DNA from: Gaiellasilicea sp963707575 | GTDB taxonomy: Bacteria > Actinomycetota > Thermoleophilia > Gaiellales > Gaiellaceae | Direction: 5' to 3' | Length of the DNA: 64,000 nt | Assembly: GCA_963707575.1 (NCBI GenBank) | Contig: OY970171.1 | Location: 3,038,001-3,102,000 of the forward strand | Shown here: one piece after another, positions 15,303 to 24,154 of the stretch | How the letters are laid out: every line of letters begins with the position of its first letter | Position numbering within the stretch: the stretch's first letter is position 1 | Program-made: the position numbers and the translations under genes | The notes under the pieces: model-generated | Seen by the model: only the letters and a program-made list of their open reading frames with translations | What the model was told of the DNA's origin: nothing | The model's database searches: none

Positions 15303-16618
15303 GCGGGCACAGCCGTTCGTTGCGTCCCGCGCAGCGTCGTCGAGGTCGCGCCGGAGATCTCGATCTCGACGAGCTCGCCCGGTTGCGCCGACCCGGTGAA
15401 GTTGACCGTCGTGTTGCGCCGGGTGCGACCGCGAAGGACGCTGGCGTCGGTCCGGCTCGCGCCCTCCACGAGCACCTGCTCGACGCCGCCGACGCGCGCC
15501 GCGTTCCGCTCCGCGGCGATTCGCTGCACGACTTCCACGAGCCGCTCGATGCGGTGGCGCTTCACGTCGTCGGGCACCTGGTCGGGGAGCTCGGCGGCCT
15601 CGGTGCCGCGGCGCGGCGAGTAGACGAAGGTAAACGCGCTGTCGTAGCGCACCTCCTCGACCACCTCGAGTGTCTCCCGGAAGTCGGCTTCGGTCTCGCC
15701 GGGGAAGCCGACGATGATGTCGGTGCCGAGGGCGAGGTCGGGAATGGCGTCGCGCAGCCTCCCCACGAGCTTGAGGTAGCGGTCGCGGTCGTAGGTGCGG
15801 CGCATCGCCTTCAGGATTCGGCTCGACCCCGACTGCAGCGGCAGGTGGATGTGCTCGCAGACGGCGTCGCACTCTGCCATGGCGGCGATCACGGGCTCAC
15901 GGAAGTCCTTCGGGTGCGGGCTCGTGAAGCGGATCCGCTCGATCCCCGCGATGGTGTCGCAGGCGCGCAGCAGCTCGCCGAACTCCGTGTGGAGCTCCGG
16001 TGCGAGGTCCCGCCCCCAGGAGTTGACGTTCTGGCCGAGGAGGGTGATCTCCCGCACGCCGTCGGCGGCGAGCTGTGTCACCTCGGCGACGACGTCCCCG
16101 GGGCGGCGGCTCTGCTCGCGTCCGCGTACCGCCGGGACGATGCAGTACGAGCACTTCGAGTTGCAGCCCATCGAGATCTGGACCCAGGCCTGGTAGGTGC
16201 GCTGGCGATGCCGCGGGAGGTCGCCGGCGAAGTGCTCGTGCGTGCCGAAGCGTCCGCGCGGGACGGTGCCCCCCGCTCCCAGCCATTCGCCGAGGTGCGG
16301 GATCGAGCCCGGCCCGAAGGCGACGTCGACCTCGGGATAGAGGCTGAAGAGCCGCTCCTGCTGCGCCTCCGCGTAACAGCCGCCGACGGCGATCACCTTG
16401 TCCGGATCGCTCCGCTTGAGCGCGGCCGCCTGCGCGATGTGCGCCGCAAACTTCGTGTCCGGCTTCTCGCGGATCGTGCAGGTGTTGAAGACGATCACGT
16501 CCGCCTCCGCCTGCGAGGGCGCCTCGCCGATGCCGAGCGACTCCAGCATCCCCTTGATCCGCTCCGAGTCGTGCGCGTTCATCTGACAGCCGAACGTGGT
16601 GACGAAGTAGCGCTTCAC
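15299..16618 (-). CDS. miaB: tRNA-2-methylthio-N6-dimethylallyladenosine synthase
   Basis: Radical-SAM methylthiotransferase that converts i6A37 to ms2i6A37 in tRNA. 439 residues with the UPF0004 domain (TTFGCQMNAHDSER, FNTCTIREK, GGCYAEAQ cysteines for the auxiliary 4Fe-4S cluster). The radical-SAM CX3CX2C is in GCNSKCSYCIVP, and a C-terminal TRAM domain follows. GTG start at 16618. No Shine-Dalgarno; TAGACT sits 8 nt upstream. miaA is three genes downstream on the same strand. Confidence 0.96.
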   Translation of the reverse strand: MKRYFVTTFGCQMNAHDSERIKGMLESLGIGEAPSQAEADVIVFNTCTIREKPDTKFAAHIAQAAALKRSDPDKVIAVGGCYAEAQQERLFSLYPEVDVAFGPGSIPHLGEWLGAGGTVPRGRFGTHEHFAGDLPRHRQRTYQAWVQISMGCNSKCSYCIVPAVRGREQSRRPGDVVAEVTQLAADGVREITLLGQNVNSWGRDLAPELHTEFGELLRACDTIAGIERIRFTSPHPKDFREPVIAAMAECDAVCEHIHLPLQSGSSRILKAMRRTYDRDRYLKLVGRLRDAIPDLALGTDIIVGFPGETEADFRETLEVVEEVRYDSAFTFVYSPRRGTEAAELPDQVPDDVKRHRIERLVEVVQRIAAERNAARVGGVEQVLVEGASRTDASVLRGRTRRNTTVNFTGSAQPGELVEIEISGATSTTLRGTQRTAVPA

Positions 16619-16626
16619 GGCCGCCC

Positions 16627-16632
16627 AGTCTA
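16627..16632 (-). promoter_or_regulatory. Predicted -10 box of leaderless miaB mRNA
   Basis: On the minus strand reads TAGACT (TANNNT) and ends 8 nt before the miaB GTG. No ribosome-binding site lies in between. Lies in the 37-bp gap after rny. Confidence 0.4.
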
Positions 16633-16655
16633 GCCTCGCCGCAAGTGACGGTCAG

Positions 16656-18155
16656 TTACTTGGCCACCTCGATCGCGCGGCTCTCGCGGATCACGATCAC
16701 CTTCACCTGGCCGGGATACTCGAGCTGATCCTCGATCTCGCGGGCGATCTCGTGGGAGAGAAGAACGGCGCCGTCGTCGTCGATCTCGGTCGGCTCGACC
16801 ATGACCCGGATCTCGCGTCCGGCCTGCAGGGCATACGCCTTCGCGACGCCGGGCTTCTGGCTGGCCAGCTCCTCCAGCGCTGCAAGCCGCTTGATGTAGT
16901 GCTCGAGGCTCTCGCCGCGCGCACCCGGGCGCGAGGCCGAGATCGCATCGGCGGCGATCAGAAGCACGGCCTCGACCGTCTGCGGCTCCACCTCGTGGTG
17001 GTGTGCCTCGATCGCGTGCACGATCCCCTGCGACTCGCCGTAGCGCTTCGCCCACTGCGCGGAGATCAGCGCGTGCGATCCCTCCACCTCGTGGGTCATC
17101 GCCTTGCCCAGGTCGTGCAGCAGCGCCGCGCGCTTGGCGGTCCGGACACTCGCGCCCAGCTCGCTCGCCATCACCCCGGCGAGGTGCACGACCTCGAGCG
17201 TGTGCTTGAGCACGTTCTGGCCGTAGCTCGTGCGGTAGCGCAGCCGGCCGAGGACCTTCGAGAGCTCCTCGTGGACGTCGCCGCAGTTCGCCTCGAACAC
17301 CGCCTGCTCGCCGGCGAGGCGAATGTGCTCCTCGAGCTCCGCCTTCGAGGAGTAGTACATGTCCTCGATCCGGGCCGGATGGATGCGCCCGTCCTCGATC
17401 AGCTTCTCCAGCGTCATCTTCGCGAGCTCACGGCGGATCCCGTCGAAGGAGGAGAGGACGACCGCCTGCGGCGTGTCGTCGACGATGAAGTCGACGCCTG
17501 TCAGGTGCTCCAAAGCCCGGATATTGCGACCTTCGCGGCCGATGATCCGCCCCTTCATGTCGTCGGACGGCAGCTCGACGACCGAGACGGTCGTCTCGGA
17601 GGTGTGGCTGGCAGCGACGCGCTGCAGCGCGTCCGCGACGAGATTCCGCGCGCGGCGGCGAGCCTCGCCACGGGCCTCCTCCTCGAGCTGCCGCGCCGTC
17701 CGCGCGAGCTCGTGCCGGATCAGGTCCTCCGAGCGCTCGAGCAGGTGGTGCTTCGCCTCGGCCACGGTCAGCCCCGCGACCCGCTCGAGCTCCTTGACAG
17801 CAGTGTCCTTCGCCGCCTTCAGGTCGTCCTGGAGCTGACGCACGTGCACCTCGCGGTCGTTCAGCCCCTGTTCACGGCGAGCGACGTCCTCCGCTCTGCG
17901 AGCGAGCTCCTGTTCGGACGCCTGCGCCCGCTCGTCGATCTTCGCGATCTCCGTGCGGCGATCGGCGACCTCCTGCTCGATCTCGGCGCGCAGCCTGACG
18001 GCCTGCTCGCGCGCCTCGATCTGACCTTCGCGACGGATCGTCTCGGCCTCGCGGGAGGCCATGCGGACACGTGAGTCCCCGCGGAGGAGCAGCGCCGCAG
18101 CGGCAAGCCCCGCCCCGGCCGCGAGTCCGATGAGCGCCGCAATGACCGTGAGCAT
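16656..18155 (-). CDS. rny: Ribonuclease Y
   Basis: Membrane-anchored endoribonuclease that initiates mRNA decay. 499 residues from ATG 18155 (GGAGG ribosome site): one N-terminal transmembrane helix (TVIAALIGLAAGAGLAAAAL) and a long charged coiled coil (about residues 35-180). A KH domain follows (GRIIGREGRNIRALE), then an HD domain with LLHDLGKAMTHE and the GSHALISA region. A longer frame from 18215 is open but lacks start context. RNase Y is not universal in actinobacteria; here it coexists with RNase J. Confidence 0.95.
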   Translation of the reverse strand: MLTVIAALIGLAAGAGLAAAALLLRGDSRVRMASREAETIRREGQIEAREQAVRLRAEIEQEVADRRTEIAKIDERAQASEQELARRAEDVARREQGLNDREVHVRQLQDDLKAAKDTAVKELERVAGLTVAEAKHHLLERSEDLIRHELARTARQLEEEARGEARRRARNLVADALQRVAASHTSETTVSVVELPSDDMKGRIIGREGRNIRALEHLTGVDFIVDDTPQAVVLSSFDGIRRELAKMTLEKLIEDGRIHPARIEDMYYSSKAELEEHIRLAGEQAVFEANCGDVHEELSKVLGRLRYRTSYGQNVLKHTLEVVHLAGVMASELGASVRTAKRAALLHDLGKAMTHEVEGSHALISAQWAKRYGESQGIVHAIEAHHHEVEPQTVEAVLLIAADAISASRPGARGESLEHYIKRLAALEELASQKPGVAKAYALQAGREIRVMVEPTEIDDDGAVLLSHEIAREIEDQLEYPGQVKVIVIRESRAIEVAK

Positions 18156-18416
18156 GGCCGTCTGCCTCCGTGGGAGAAGGTCGATTGCCGCAGCGTTCTG
18201 CTGCTTGCGCAGCAACCGCGGATGCTCACATCCGGCGCTCGGCCCGCCCGGCCGGCTCCGGCTCTCGGCGCGTCAGATCAGCGGAACGCCGGCGTCTCCT
18301 CGTCGTCGCCGGGGGCAGAATGGTTGAAGAGCTTCAGGGTTCAGGGTTCAGTGCCTTCAGAAACGGGTTTCAGGAAACTACGCGCTATGCAGGTAAAACG
18401 TCGAATGGAAGCCCCG
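18156..18416. other. Intergenic region between recX and rny
   Basis: 261 nt without a convincing gene. It holds the rny promoter side, a GCTGC-TTGC-GCAGC hairpin (about 18200-18214), a GGATG/CATCC pair, and CCGCGGATGCTCA (18216-18228), which matches one hairpin arm of repeat family B. A tandem CAGGGTT occurs near 18340. The stretch 18320-18410 is AT-richer than its surroundings. No tRNA or riboswitch was recognised. Confidence 0.5.
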
Positions 18417-18848
18417 TCACTCTACCTCTCCCGGGCCGTCCAGCGCAACGGCTGAGGCGATCGCGTCCTCGTCGAACCCCCGGGCGGCAAGATGACGGGC
18501 CGTCTTGACGCTGTGGCCGCGCCTGGCCACGACCCGCTCGGCGCGGACGAGCTCCGGCTCTAGGCCTACGAGCGCGGCGTCGATCGTCTCTGCGGCCACT
18601 CCGCGCCGCTCGAGGTCGTCACGGATCAACGCGTCCCCCGAACCGCGTGCCGCAAGCGCGGCGGCACGCGTGTCCGCGAAACGCCGGTCGTCCACGTAGC
18701 CCACGCGCTCGAGCAGCTCGAGCACGTCCCGCCGCTCGGCCGGCCCGGCGCCGCGTGCGCTCAGCCGCTCGTCGAGCTCCGCGACCGAGCGGTCGCGGGC
18801 TCGCAGTGCGCGCAGCGCAGCCTCGACGGCCTGCGACGGCTGCGTCAC
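18417..18848 (-). CDS. recX: Regulatory protein RecX
   Basis: RecX binds RecA filaments and modulates their activity. 143 residues of helical three-helix repeats with family markers LLERVGYVDDRRFADTRA, RRGVAAETIDAAL and RRGHSVKTARHLAARGFDEDAI. GTG start at 18848 lies one base after the recA stop, the standard recA-recX operon. The frame is open upstream through recA antisense-frame sequence and should not be extended. Confidence 0.93.
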   Translation of the reverse strand: MTQPSQAVEAALRALRARDRSVAELDERLSARGAGPAERRDVLELLERVGYVDDRRFADTRAAALAARGSGDALIRDDLERRGVAAETIDAALVGLEPELVRAERVVARRGHSVKTARHLAARGFDEDAIASAVALDGPGEVE

Positions 18849-18849
18849 G

Positions 18850-19932
18850 TCAAGCGGCGGCGCTCTTCGCGTCGGACTCGATCTGCTCGTCCACCGAGGC
18901 CGCCCGCTGCTCGGCCGCGACGCTCGGCAGGAGCCGTGCGGAGACGATCTGCTCCGGCGGAGCCTCCGCCTGGATCTGAGCGAGGATCGACTGCACGAGA
19001 TCCGGGTGCTCCTTGAGGAACGCGGTCGCGTTCTGCCGGCCCTGGCCGAGCCGCTCGTCGCCGTAGCTGAAGTACGAGCCCGACTTCTGGACGATCTTCC
19101 GCTCCAGCCCAACCTCGAGAACGGTGCCCTCCCAGGAGATGCCGGAGCCGTAGATGATGTCGAACTCCGCCTGCTTGAACGGGGGCGCGACCTTGTTCTT
19201 GACCACCTTGACGCGAGCACGGTTGCCGTAGGCCTCGGCCCCGTCCTTGAGCGTTTCGATCCGGCGGATGTCCAGCCGTACCGAGGAGTAGAACTTCAGC
19301 GCCCGCCCGCCCGGGGTCGTCTCGGGGCTGCCGAACATGACGCCGATCTTCTCGCGCAGCTGGTTCGTGAAGAGGCAGATCGTGTCGGTGCGGTTGAGCG
19401 TGCCGGCCAGCTTGCGCAGAGCCTGGCTCATCAACCGTGCCTGGAGCCCCACGTGGGTGTCCCCCATCTCCCCCTCGATCTCGGCCTTCGGCGTCAGCGC
19501 CGCGACGGAGTCGACCGCGACGACGTCGAGTGCGCCGGAGCGCACGAGCAGCTCCGTGATCTCGAGCGCCTGCTCGCCGGTGTCGGGCTGCGAGACGAGC
19601 AGCTCGTCGACGTTGACGCCGATGTTCTTGGCGTACGTCGGATCCATCGCGTGCTCGGCGTCGATGAAGGCGCAGATGCCGCCGCGGCGCTGTGCCTCGG
19701 CGATCACGTGGTAGACGAGCGTCGTCTTGCCCGAGCTCTCCGGGCCGTAGATCTCGACGACGCGGCCGCGTGGCAGCCCACCGATGCCGAGAGCGAGGTC
19801 GAGCGAGAGCGAACCCGTCGAGACGGCTCCGATCGACACCTGGGCCGAGTCGCTCATCTTCATGACCGAGCCTTTTCCGAACGTCCGCTCGATCTGCCCG
19901 AGGGCGACGTCGAGAGCTTCCTCGCGGTTCAT
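18850..19932 (-). CDS. recA: Recombinase RecA
   Basis: ATP-dependent strand exchange protein for recombinational repair. 360 residues: Walker A GPESSGKTTL, Walker B VVAVDSVAAL, the DNA-binding L2 region FTNQLREKIGVMFGSPE, and FYSSVRLDIRRIE. Preceded by AGGAGG with good spacing. The gap to thpR contains three CTAACTGAA direct repeats rather than a recognisable actinobacterial LexA box, so its damage control may differ. Followed immediately by recX. Confidence 0.98.
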   Translation of the reverse strand: MNREEALDVALGQIERTFGKGSVMKMSDSAQVSIGAVSTGSLSLDLALGIGGLPRGRVVEIYGPESSGKTTLVYHVIAEAQRRGGICAFIDAEHAMDPTYAKNIGVNVDELLVSQPDTGEQALEITELLVRSGALDVVAVDSVAALTPKAEIEGEMGDTHVGLQARLMSQALRKLAGTLNRTDTICLFTNQLREKIGVMFGSPETTPGGRALKFYSSVRLDIRRIETLKDGAEAYGNRARVKVVKNKVAPPFKQAEFDIIYGSGISWEGTVLEVGLERKIVQKSGSYFSYGDERLGQGRQNATAFLKEHPDLVQSILAQIQAEAPPEQIVSARLLPSVAAEQRAASVDEQIESDAKSAAA

Positions 19933-19953
19933 CCGCTCATCCTCCTAGCGATT

Positions 19954-20000
19954 TTCAGTTAGCACTGCGACTTCAGTTAGCACAGCAATTTTTCAGTTAG
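19954..20000 (-). repeat. Three CTAACTGAA direct repeats upstream of recA
   Basis: On the plus strand TTCAGTTAG occurs at 19954-19962, 19972-19980 and 19992-20000. The spacings of 18 and 20 nt are close to two helical turns. The array fills the thpR-recA gap, its distal copy overlapping the thpR stop codon and its proximal copy close to the recA ribosome site. It may be an operator or the trace of a local duplication. Confidence 0.6.
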
Positions 20001-20560
20001 TTCAGCGCAAACGATTCGAGCACCTCGTAGCGAGCACCGGAGGGGTGCAGACGGGAAAGGAAAGCAGCCGCGTCGGACGGAGCGATGCGTCCGAGGTCGG
20101 GAAGCGGCGGCCGGAGCCGGGGACGCTCGCGGAAGCGCACGACGGTGACGTGGGGCAGCCACGGTCGCGTCTCCTTCCGGTAGAAGCCGAGCTGCTCGAG
20201 ACGTCCCTGGACGTCTTCGGCCAGCTTGGTGGCGCGAAGCTCGTGGTCGTCGAGCACGAGCATGCCGACCGAGCGCCCCTCGCGATAGGCCCGGACCTCG
20301 AGCTCGGGCGGCTGCGCGCGACCGCAGGCCTCCTCCAGCGCCTGCACGATCGCCGGAAGCTCTCCGGCCGGCCGCGAGCCGAGAAACGCGAGCGTGAGGT
20401 GGAGGTTGGCTGCGGGGACGAGCCGTGCGCCCCCTCGCAGGCCAGAGCGGAGCTCGCGCTCCTGCCAGGCGACGAGCTCCGAGACGGCGTCGTCGGCGAG
20501 CCGCAGGCCGAGAAAGAGGCGCAGACGCTCATCGCCTTCCACGCTAGCGGGCGAAGTCAC
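19997..20560 (-). CDS. thpR: RNA 2',3'-cyclic phosphodiesterase (2H family)
   Basis: 2H phosphoesterase that opens 2',3'-cyclic phosphates at RNA ends. 187 residues with the two HxT/S-x motifs: NLHLTLAFLG (about residue 52) and LPHVTVVRF (about residue 135). N-terminal LRLFLGLRL matches the family. GTG at 20560 overlaps the cinA stop (GTGA). A cinA-thpR-recA order is common in Gram-positive genomes. Confidence 0.92.
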   Translation of the reverse strand: MTSPASVEGDERLRLFLGLRLADDAVSELVAWQERELRSGLRGGARLVPAANLHLTLAFLGSRPAGELPAIVQALEEACGRAQPPELEVRAYREGRSVGMLVLDDHELRATKLAEDVQGRLEQLGFYRKETRPWLPHVTVVRFRERPRLRPPLPDLGRIAPSDAAAFLSRLHPSGARYEVLESFALN

Positions 20561-21834
20561 ACGTCTCGGTCACGATTCTGTGTCAAGAGACGCCGGGCGA
20601 GATGGAGCGAGGCGACCACCGAGCGGCGTCGGATGGAGTCGCGGTCGCCCGGGAAGCTGAACGTGGAGCCGTGACCGCCGTCCGGCGTCTCGACGTGAAA
20701 GTAGACGAGCCCGACGGGCTTCTCCTCGGTGCCACCGCCGGGGCCGGCGACGCCGGTGATGCTGATCGCGACGTCGGCGCCGAGCCGCTCCCGCCCACCA
20801 CGAGCGAGCGCGGCGGCCACCTCGGCCGACACGGCCCCGTGCTCCTCGATCAGCTTTGCCGGCACTCCGAGCACCCGCTCCTTCACCTCGTTTCCGTACG
20901 CGACGACCCCGCCGAGCGTCACGTCGCTGTAGCCCGGGACCGCGGTCAGCCGGGCCGCCAGGAGCCCGCCCGTGCACGACTCGGCAGTCGCGAGCGTCAA
21001 CCCGCGGTCGCGGCAGAGGGAGAGCACGATTTCCTCGACCGTGCGACCGTCGTCGGAGTACAAGTAGCGCTCCAGCCGGTTGCCGATCGCGTCCGCGAGC
21101 GCCTCCGCGCGCTCGACCGCGTGCGGCTCGGCGAGCAGGTCGACGACGATCTCGAAGTCGCGCGCGCAGATCGTCACCTCCACCCCGTCCCCGTCGCCTC
21201 CCGCCTCGTCGAAGGCCTGCGCCACGGTCGATTCGCCGAGCCCGAACAGGCGCAGGGAGCGCCACACTGGGGGCGTGCCGCCGTCGAGGACGCGCCGCAC
21301 CGGCTGGGTCGAGAGCGCGTTCGGCCAGAGCCGCTGGAGCTCGGGCGGCGGCCCCGGCAGCACGATGACCGGCGTGCCCGCCACCTCGACGACCATCCCG
21401 GGCGCCGTCCCGGCGAGCCCGAGCGACTCTGCCCCGGCAGGCAGCATCGCCTGCTTCCGGACGCCGTCTGCGAAGTCCACATACGGGCGGTTCATCCGCT
21501 CGGCGACGCCGCGGGCGACCCCCTCGATCTCTGCCTCGAGATCGGGGCGCAACTCCAGCTCGACCCCGGCGATCTGCGCCACGGTCGCGACGGTGCGGTC
21601 GTCGTGGGTCGGCCCGAGCCCGCCCGACACGGCGACGAGATCTGCGCCGGCAACCGCCTCCCGCAACGCCTGCTCGAGCTCGCCCGCACCGTCGCCGACG
21701 ATCTGGATGCGCGCCGGCTCGACGCCGAGCGCGAGCAGCGAGCGCGCGAGGAAGGGCCCGTTCAGGTCGGTGCGGTCACCGCGAACGAGCTCGCTGCCCG
21801 TGACGACGACCACCGCGCGCGGGCGCTTGCTCAA
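20557..21834 (-). CDS. cinA: CinA family protein (NMN deamidase/ADP-ribose pyrophosphatase)
   Basis: 425 residues with both CinA domains. The N-terminal MoaB/COG1058 pyrophosphatase domain has TGSELVRGDRTDLNGPF and VSGGLGPTHDD. The C-terminal NMN amidohydrolase domain has ATAESCTGGLLAARLT, YSDVTLGGVVAYGNEVK and ISITGVAGPGGG. Role: recycling of NMN and pyridine-nucleotide by-products. It starts 7 nt after the RodZ-like gene, in the same operon as thpR-recA-recX. Confidence 0.94.
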   Translation of the reverse strand: MSKRPRAVVVVTGSELVRGDRTDLNGPFLARSLLALGVEPARIQIVGDGAGELEQALREAVAGADLVAVSGGLGPTHDDRTVATVAQIAGVELELRPDLEAEIEGVARGVAERMNRPYVDFADGVRKQAMLPAGAESLGLAGTAPGMVVEVAGTPVIVLPGPPPELQRLWPNALSTQPVRRVLDGGTPPVWRSLRLFGLGESTVAQAFDEAGGDGDGVEVTICARDFEIVVDLLAEPHAVERAEALADAIGNRLERYLYSDDGRTVEEIVLSLCRDRGLTLATAESCTGGLLAARLTAVPGYSDVTLGGVVAYGNEVKERVLGVPAKLIEEHGAVSAEVAAALARGGRERLGADVAISITGVAGPGGGTEEKPVGLVYFHVETPDGGHGSTFSFPGDRDSIRRRSVVASLHLARRLLTQNRDRDV

Positions 21835-21841
21835 ACGACGG

Positions 21842-22579
21842 TCAGGCGGGGTCGGCTGCGACGATGCGCTTCGAGGTCACGAACACGCCGCGCGTCTTCA
21901 CCGCGGGCTTCAGCTGGACCCGGTTGCCGTTCAGCTTCACAACGACGTTCTTCGGTGTTCGCACCTGGAGCCAGAGCACCCGCCCGGTGAACCGCTGCTT
22001 CTGGCCCCGCTCGATGGTGCCGGTGAACTCGGCGAGCCCGATCGCGTCGCCGCGGCGGACGTCCACGAACGAGTCACCGCGTGTAGCGATCACCTCGAGG
22101 GTCGCGATCCCCTTGGCCGCCGGCGCAGTGGGCGTCTGCGTCTCCGGCTTCGTGGCGCCCGTCTCCTGCAGGCCGGGCACGCGCTCCTGCTCGGGATTGC
22201 CGAACTGCCACGCGGCGATCACGAGCGCGGTCACGATCCCGATCGAGGTGAGCGCGAGCAGGACGACGTTGGACTCGCGCCGGTCGCGCTTGCGGCGCCG
22301 GGCCGCCGGAACGCGCCGCGTGGAGAGCGGCGCGTCGTCCTCGCCGGTGACGTAGCGGGAGTTGTACTCGTCCACGTACAGCTGCCCGTCGAGGCCGAGA
22401 TACTCGGCATACGAGCGCAGGAAGCCCTTGATGTAGGTGTGCGAGGGCAGCAGTTCGAAGCGCTCGTCCTCCAGCGCACGCAGGTACTTCGCCCGGATCT
22501 TGGTCGCGTGCTCGAGCTCCGGGAAGTCGAACTCCTGCCGGAGGCGCGTCTCGCGCAGGCTATTGCCGATCTCGAACAC
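21842..22579 (-). CDS. RodZ-like helix-turn-helix membrane protein
   Basis: 245 residues. An N-terminal HTH_25 domain (SLRETRLRQEFDFPELEHAT through YIKGFLRSYAEYLGLD) precedes a basic stretch RRRKRDRRE. One transmembrane helix follows (VVLLALTSIGIVTALVIAAW), then an extracytoplasmic linker and a C-terminal DUF4115-type beta domain. The architecture is that of RodZ, which couples the cell-shape machinery to the membrane. GTG start at 22579. No ribosome site; TACCAT lies 6 nt upstream. Confidence 0.85.
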   Translation of the reverse strand: MFEIGNSLRETRLRQEFDFPELEHATKIRAKYLRALEDERFELLPSHTYIKGFLRSYAEYLGLDGQLYVDEYNSRYVTGEDDAPLSTRRVPAARRRKRDRRESNVVLLALTSIGIVTALVIAAWQFGNPEQERVPGLQETGATKPETQTPTAPAAKGIATLEVIATRGDSFVDVRRGDAIGLAEFTGTIERGQKQRFTGRVLWLQVRTPKNVVVKLNGNRVQLKPAVKTRGVFVTSKRIVAADPA

Positions 22580-22585
22580 GCCCCG

Positions 22586-22591
22586 ATGGTA
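22586..22591 (-). promoter_or_regulatory. Predicted -10 box of leaderless RodZ-like mRNA
   Basis: Minus strand reads TACCAT (TANNNT), 6 nt before the GTG start codon, with no Shine-Dalgarno in between. Confidence 0.4.
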
Positions 22592-22611
22592 GCGGCCGGA
22601 CGCCGCGGCTG

Positions 22612-23004
22612 TTAATCGGCCACGGTCGAGAGCACGAAGTAGACGCCAACGGCCATCGCGGCGGTGATGCCGAGCAGGAAGCCGGCCATGCCGAGCACCC
22701 GCCCGACCCTCGCCGACCGCGCTCCGGGCGTCGGGCCGAGCGTGACCGCCCCGCCGCGCCTCGCCCGCCGCGCGAGCGAGACCGCGAACGCCCCGAAGAG
22801 CAGCGCGAGCGGGATCGCGAAGGCCGCGTCGAGCAGCTCGTACGCCCGCGACCAGCGCGTGGCCGCGATCGCGACCGGCAGCGTCGCAAGCGAGAGCAGT
22901 CCGAAGAGCACCGACGCCCGTGCGCCGGCTGCCCCAGGGCGGCCGTTATTGCTTGACGTAAGGCCGACCAACTGCGGCAGGTGGGAACGAGCGGCCGATG
23001 ACAC
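22612..23004 (-). CDS. Small membrane protein, unknown function
   Basis: 130 residues from ATG 23004, which overlaps the upstream permease 3' end by 59 nt; a later start is possible. Three hydrophobic segments are visible (VLFGLLSLATLPVAIAA; LLDAAFAIPLALLFGAFAVS; VLGMAGFLLGITAAMAVGVY), with a short basic loop RARRGG between the second and third. No recognised family. It sits between the nucleoside permease operon and the RodZ-like gene on the same strand. Confidence 0.6.
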   Translation of the reverse strand: MSSAARSHLPQLVGLTSSNNGRPGAAGARASVLFGLLSLATLPVAIAATRWSRAYELLDAAFAIPLALLFGAFAVSLARRARRGGAVTLGPTPGARSARVGRVLGMAGFLLGITAAMAVGVYFVLSTVAD

Positions 23005-24154
23005 CGGCGACCACGATCAGGGTGAGGACGTACGGCAGAGCCTGGAAGAGCACTGCGGCCGACTCGGAGTACGCGGGCAGCCGCTGGGCCAGCGCACTCG
23101 AGAACCCGAACAGGAGCGCGATCGCGGCGGCGCTGAAGGGGCGCCAGTTGCCGCAGATGACGACAGCCAGCGCGATGAAGCCGCGCCCCGCCGTCATGTT
23201 CTGGTTGAAGGAGTTGACGAAGCCGATCGAGAGGTAGGCGCCGCCGAGCGCGGCGAGCACGCCCGAGAGGATCACGGCCGCGTACCGCGTCTTGTAGACC
23301 GAGATGCCGACGGTCTCCGCGGCGCGAGGGTGCTCGCCCACGGAGCGCATCCGCAGCCCGATCGGCGTCTTGAAGAGGACGAACCAGGAGAGCGCGACGG
23401 TCGCGAAGGCCAGCCAGATCATCAGGTTCAGCTGCCCGAAGATCGGCCCGATGAAGTACCAGTCGTCCAGGAACGACAGGTGCACGTCGGGGATCTCCGG
23501 GATGTCGGTGGGCGTGCCCTGGCCGCCGTAGATGTCGATGAAGAGGTAGCCCGTGATCCCGAGCGCGAGGAAGTTGATCGCGAAGCCGCCGACGATCTGG
23601 TCGGCACGCAGGTGGATCGCGAAGAAGGCGTGGACGAGGGCGAAGAGCGCGCCCGAGACCGCGGCGGCGAGCAGCCCGAGCGCCCAGGACTCGAGCTTGT
23701 CCGCGGCGAGGATCCCGAAGAACGCGCCGCTCAGCAGCATCCCCTCGAGCGCGATGTTCGTGACGCCGCTGCGCTCGGAGAAGATGCCGCCCATCGCCGC
23801 GAACGTGAGGGGCGTCGCGTAGCGCAGCATGGCGGCCAGGAGTGCCGACCAGACCACGACCTGGTCGAGGTGCGCGACGCCGGACAGGGTGGCCACATAG
23901 CCGAGCCCGATCCCGGCGACGCCGGCGACCATGGCGCCCCAGCCGAGCCGGACGACGCCGCGCCGGACGGCGTAGGCGCCCATGACGACCGCGACGAGCC
24001 CGATCACGAGCGGCACGATCGGTGTGCGAACCCCCTCCCAGCGCGTCGCGACGGGTGGGAGCTCGACCCAGAAGGCGAGGAGCCCCGTCAGGATCCCGAG
24101 CCAGGCGACCGCACGGGGTCCGCGAGGCAGGCGCGCGCGCAGGCGGTCGATCAC
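22946..24154 (-). CDS. Nucleoside ABC transporter permease (NupQ/YufQ-like)
   Basis: 402-residue inner-membrane permease of the branched-chain amino acid/ribose type (BPD_transp_2). Ten or more hydrophobic helices; family signatures GGIFSERSGVTNIALEGM near the middle and RMRSVGEHPRAAETVGIS in the cytoplasmic coupling loop. GTG start at 24154 overlaps the partner permease stop (GTGA). The open frame continues upstream in the shadow of the partner gene. Forms the membrane heterodimer with the next upstream gene, energised by the double ATPase. Confidence 0.92.
   Translation of the reverse strand: MIDRLRARLPRGPRAVAWLGILTGLLAFWVELPPVATRWEGVRTPIVPLVIGLVAVVMGAYAVRRGVVRLGWGAMVAGVAGIGLGYVATLSGVAHLDQVVVWSALLAAMLRYATPLTFAAMGGIFSERSGVTNIALEGMLLSGAFFGILAADKLESWALGLLAAAVSGALFALVHAFFAIHLRADQIVGGFAINFLALGITGYLFIDIYGGQGTPTDIPEIPDVHLSFLDDWYFIGPIFGQLNLMIWLAFATVALSWFVLFKTPIGLRMRSVGEHPRAAETVGISVYKTRYAAVILSGVLAALGGAYLSIGFVNSFNQNMTAGRGFIALAVVICGNWRPFSAAAIALLFGFSSALAQRLPAYSESAAVLFQALPYVLTLIVVAGVIGRSFPPAAVGRPYVKQ

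Noticed and set aside
18156..18416. tRNA or small RNA gene in the rny-recX gap
   Set aside because: Short hairpins exist, but no T-loop GGTTCRANYCC, acceptor stem pairing or terminator was found.
19933..20000. LexA/SOS box upstream of recA
   Set aside because: No GAAC-N4-GTTC-type palindrome could be found; the visible signal is a direct repeat instead.
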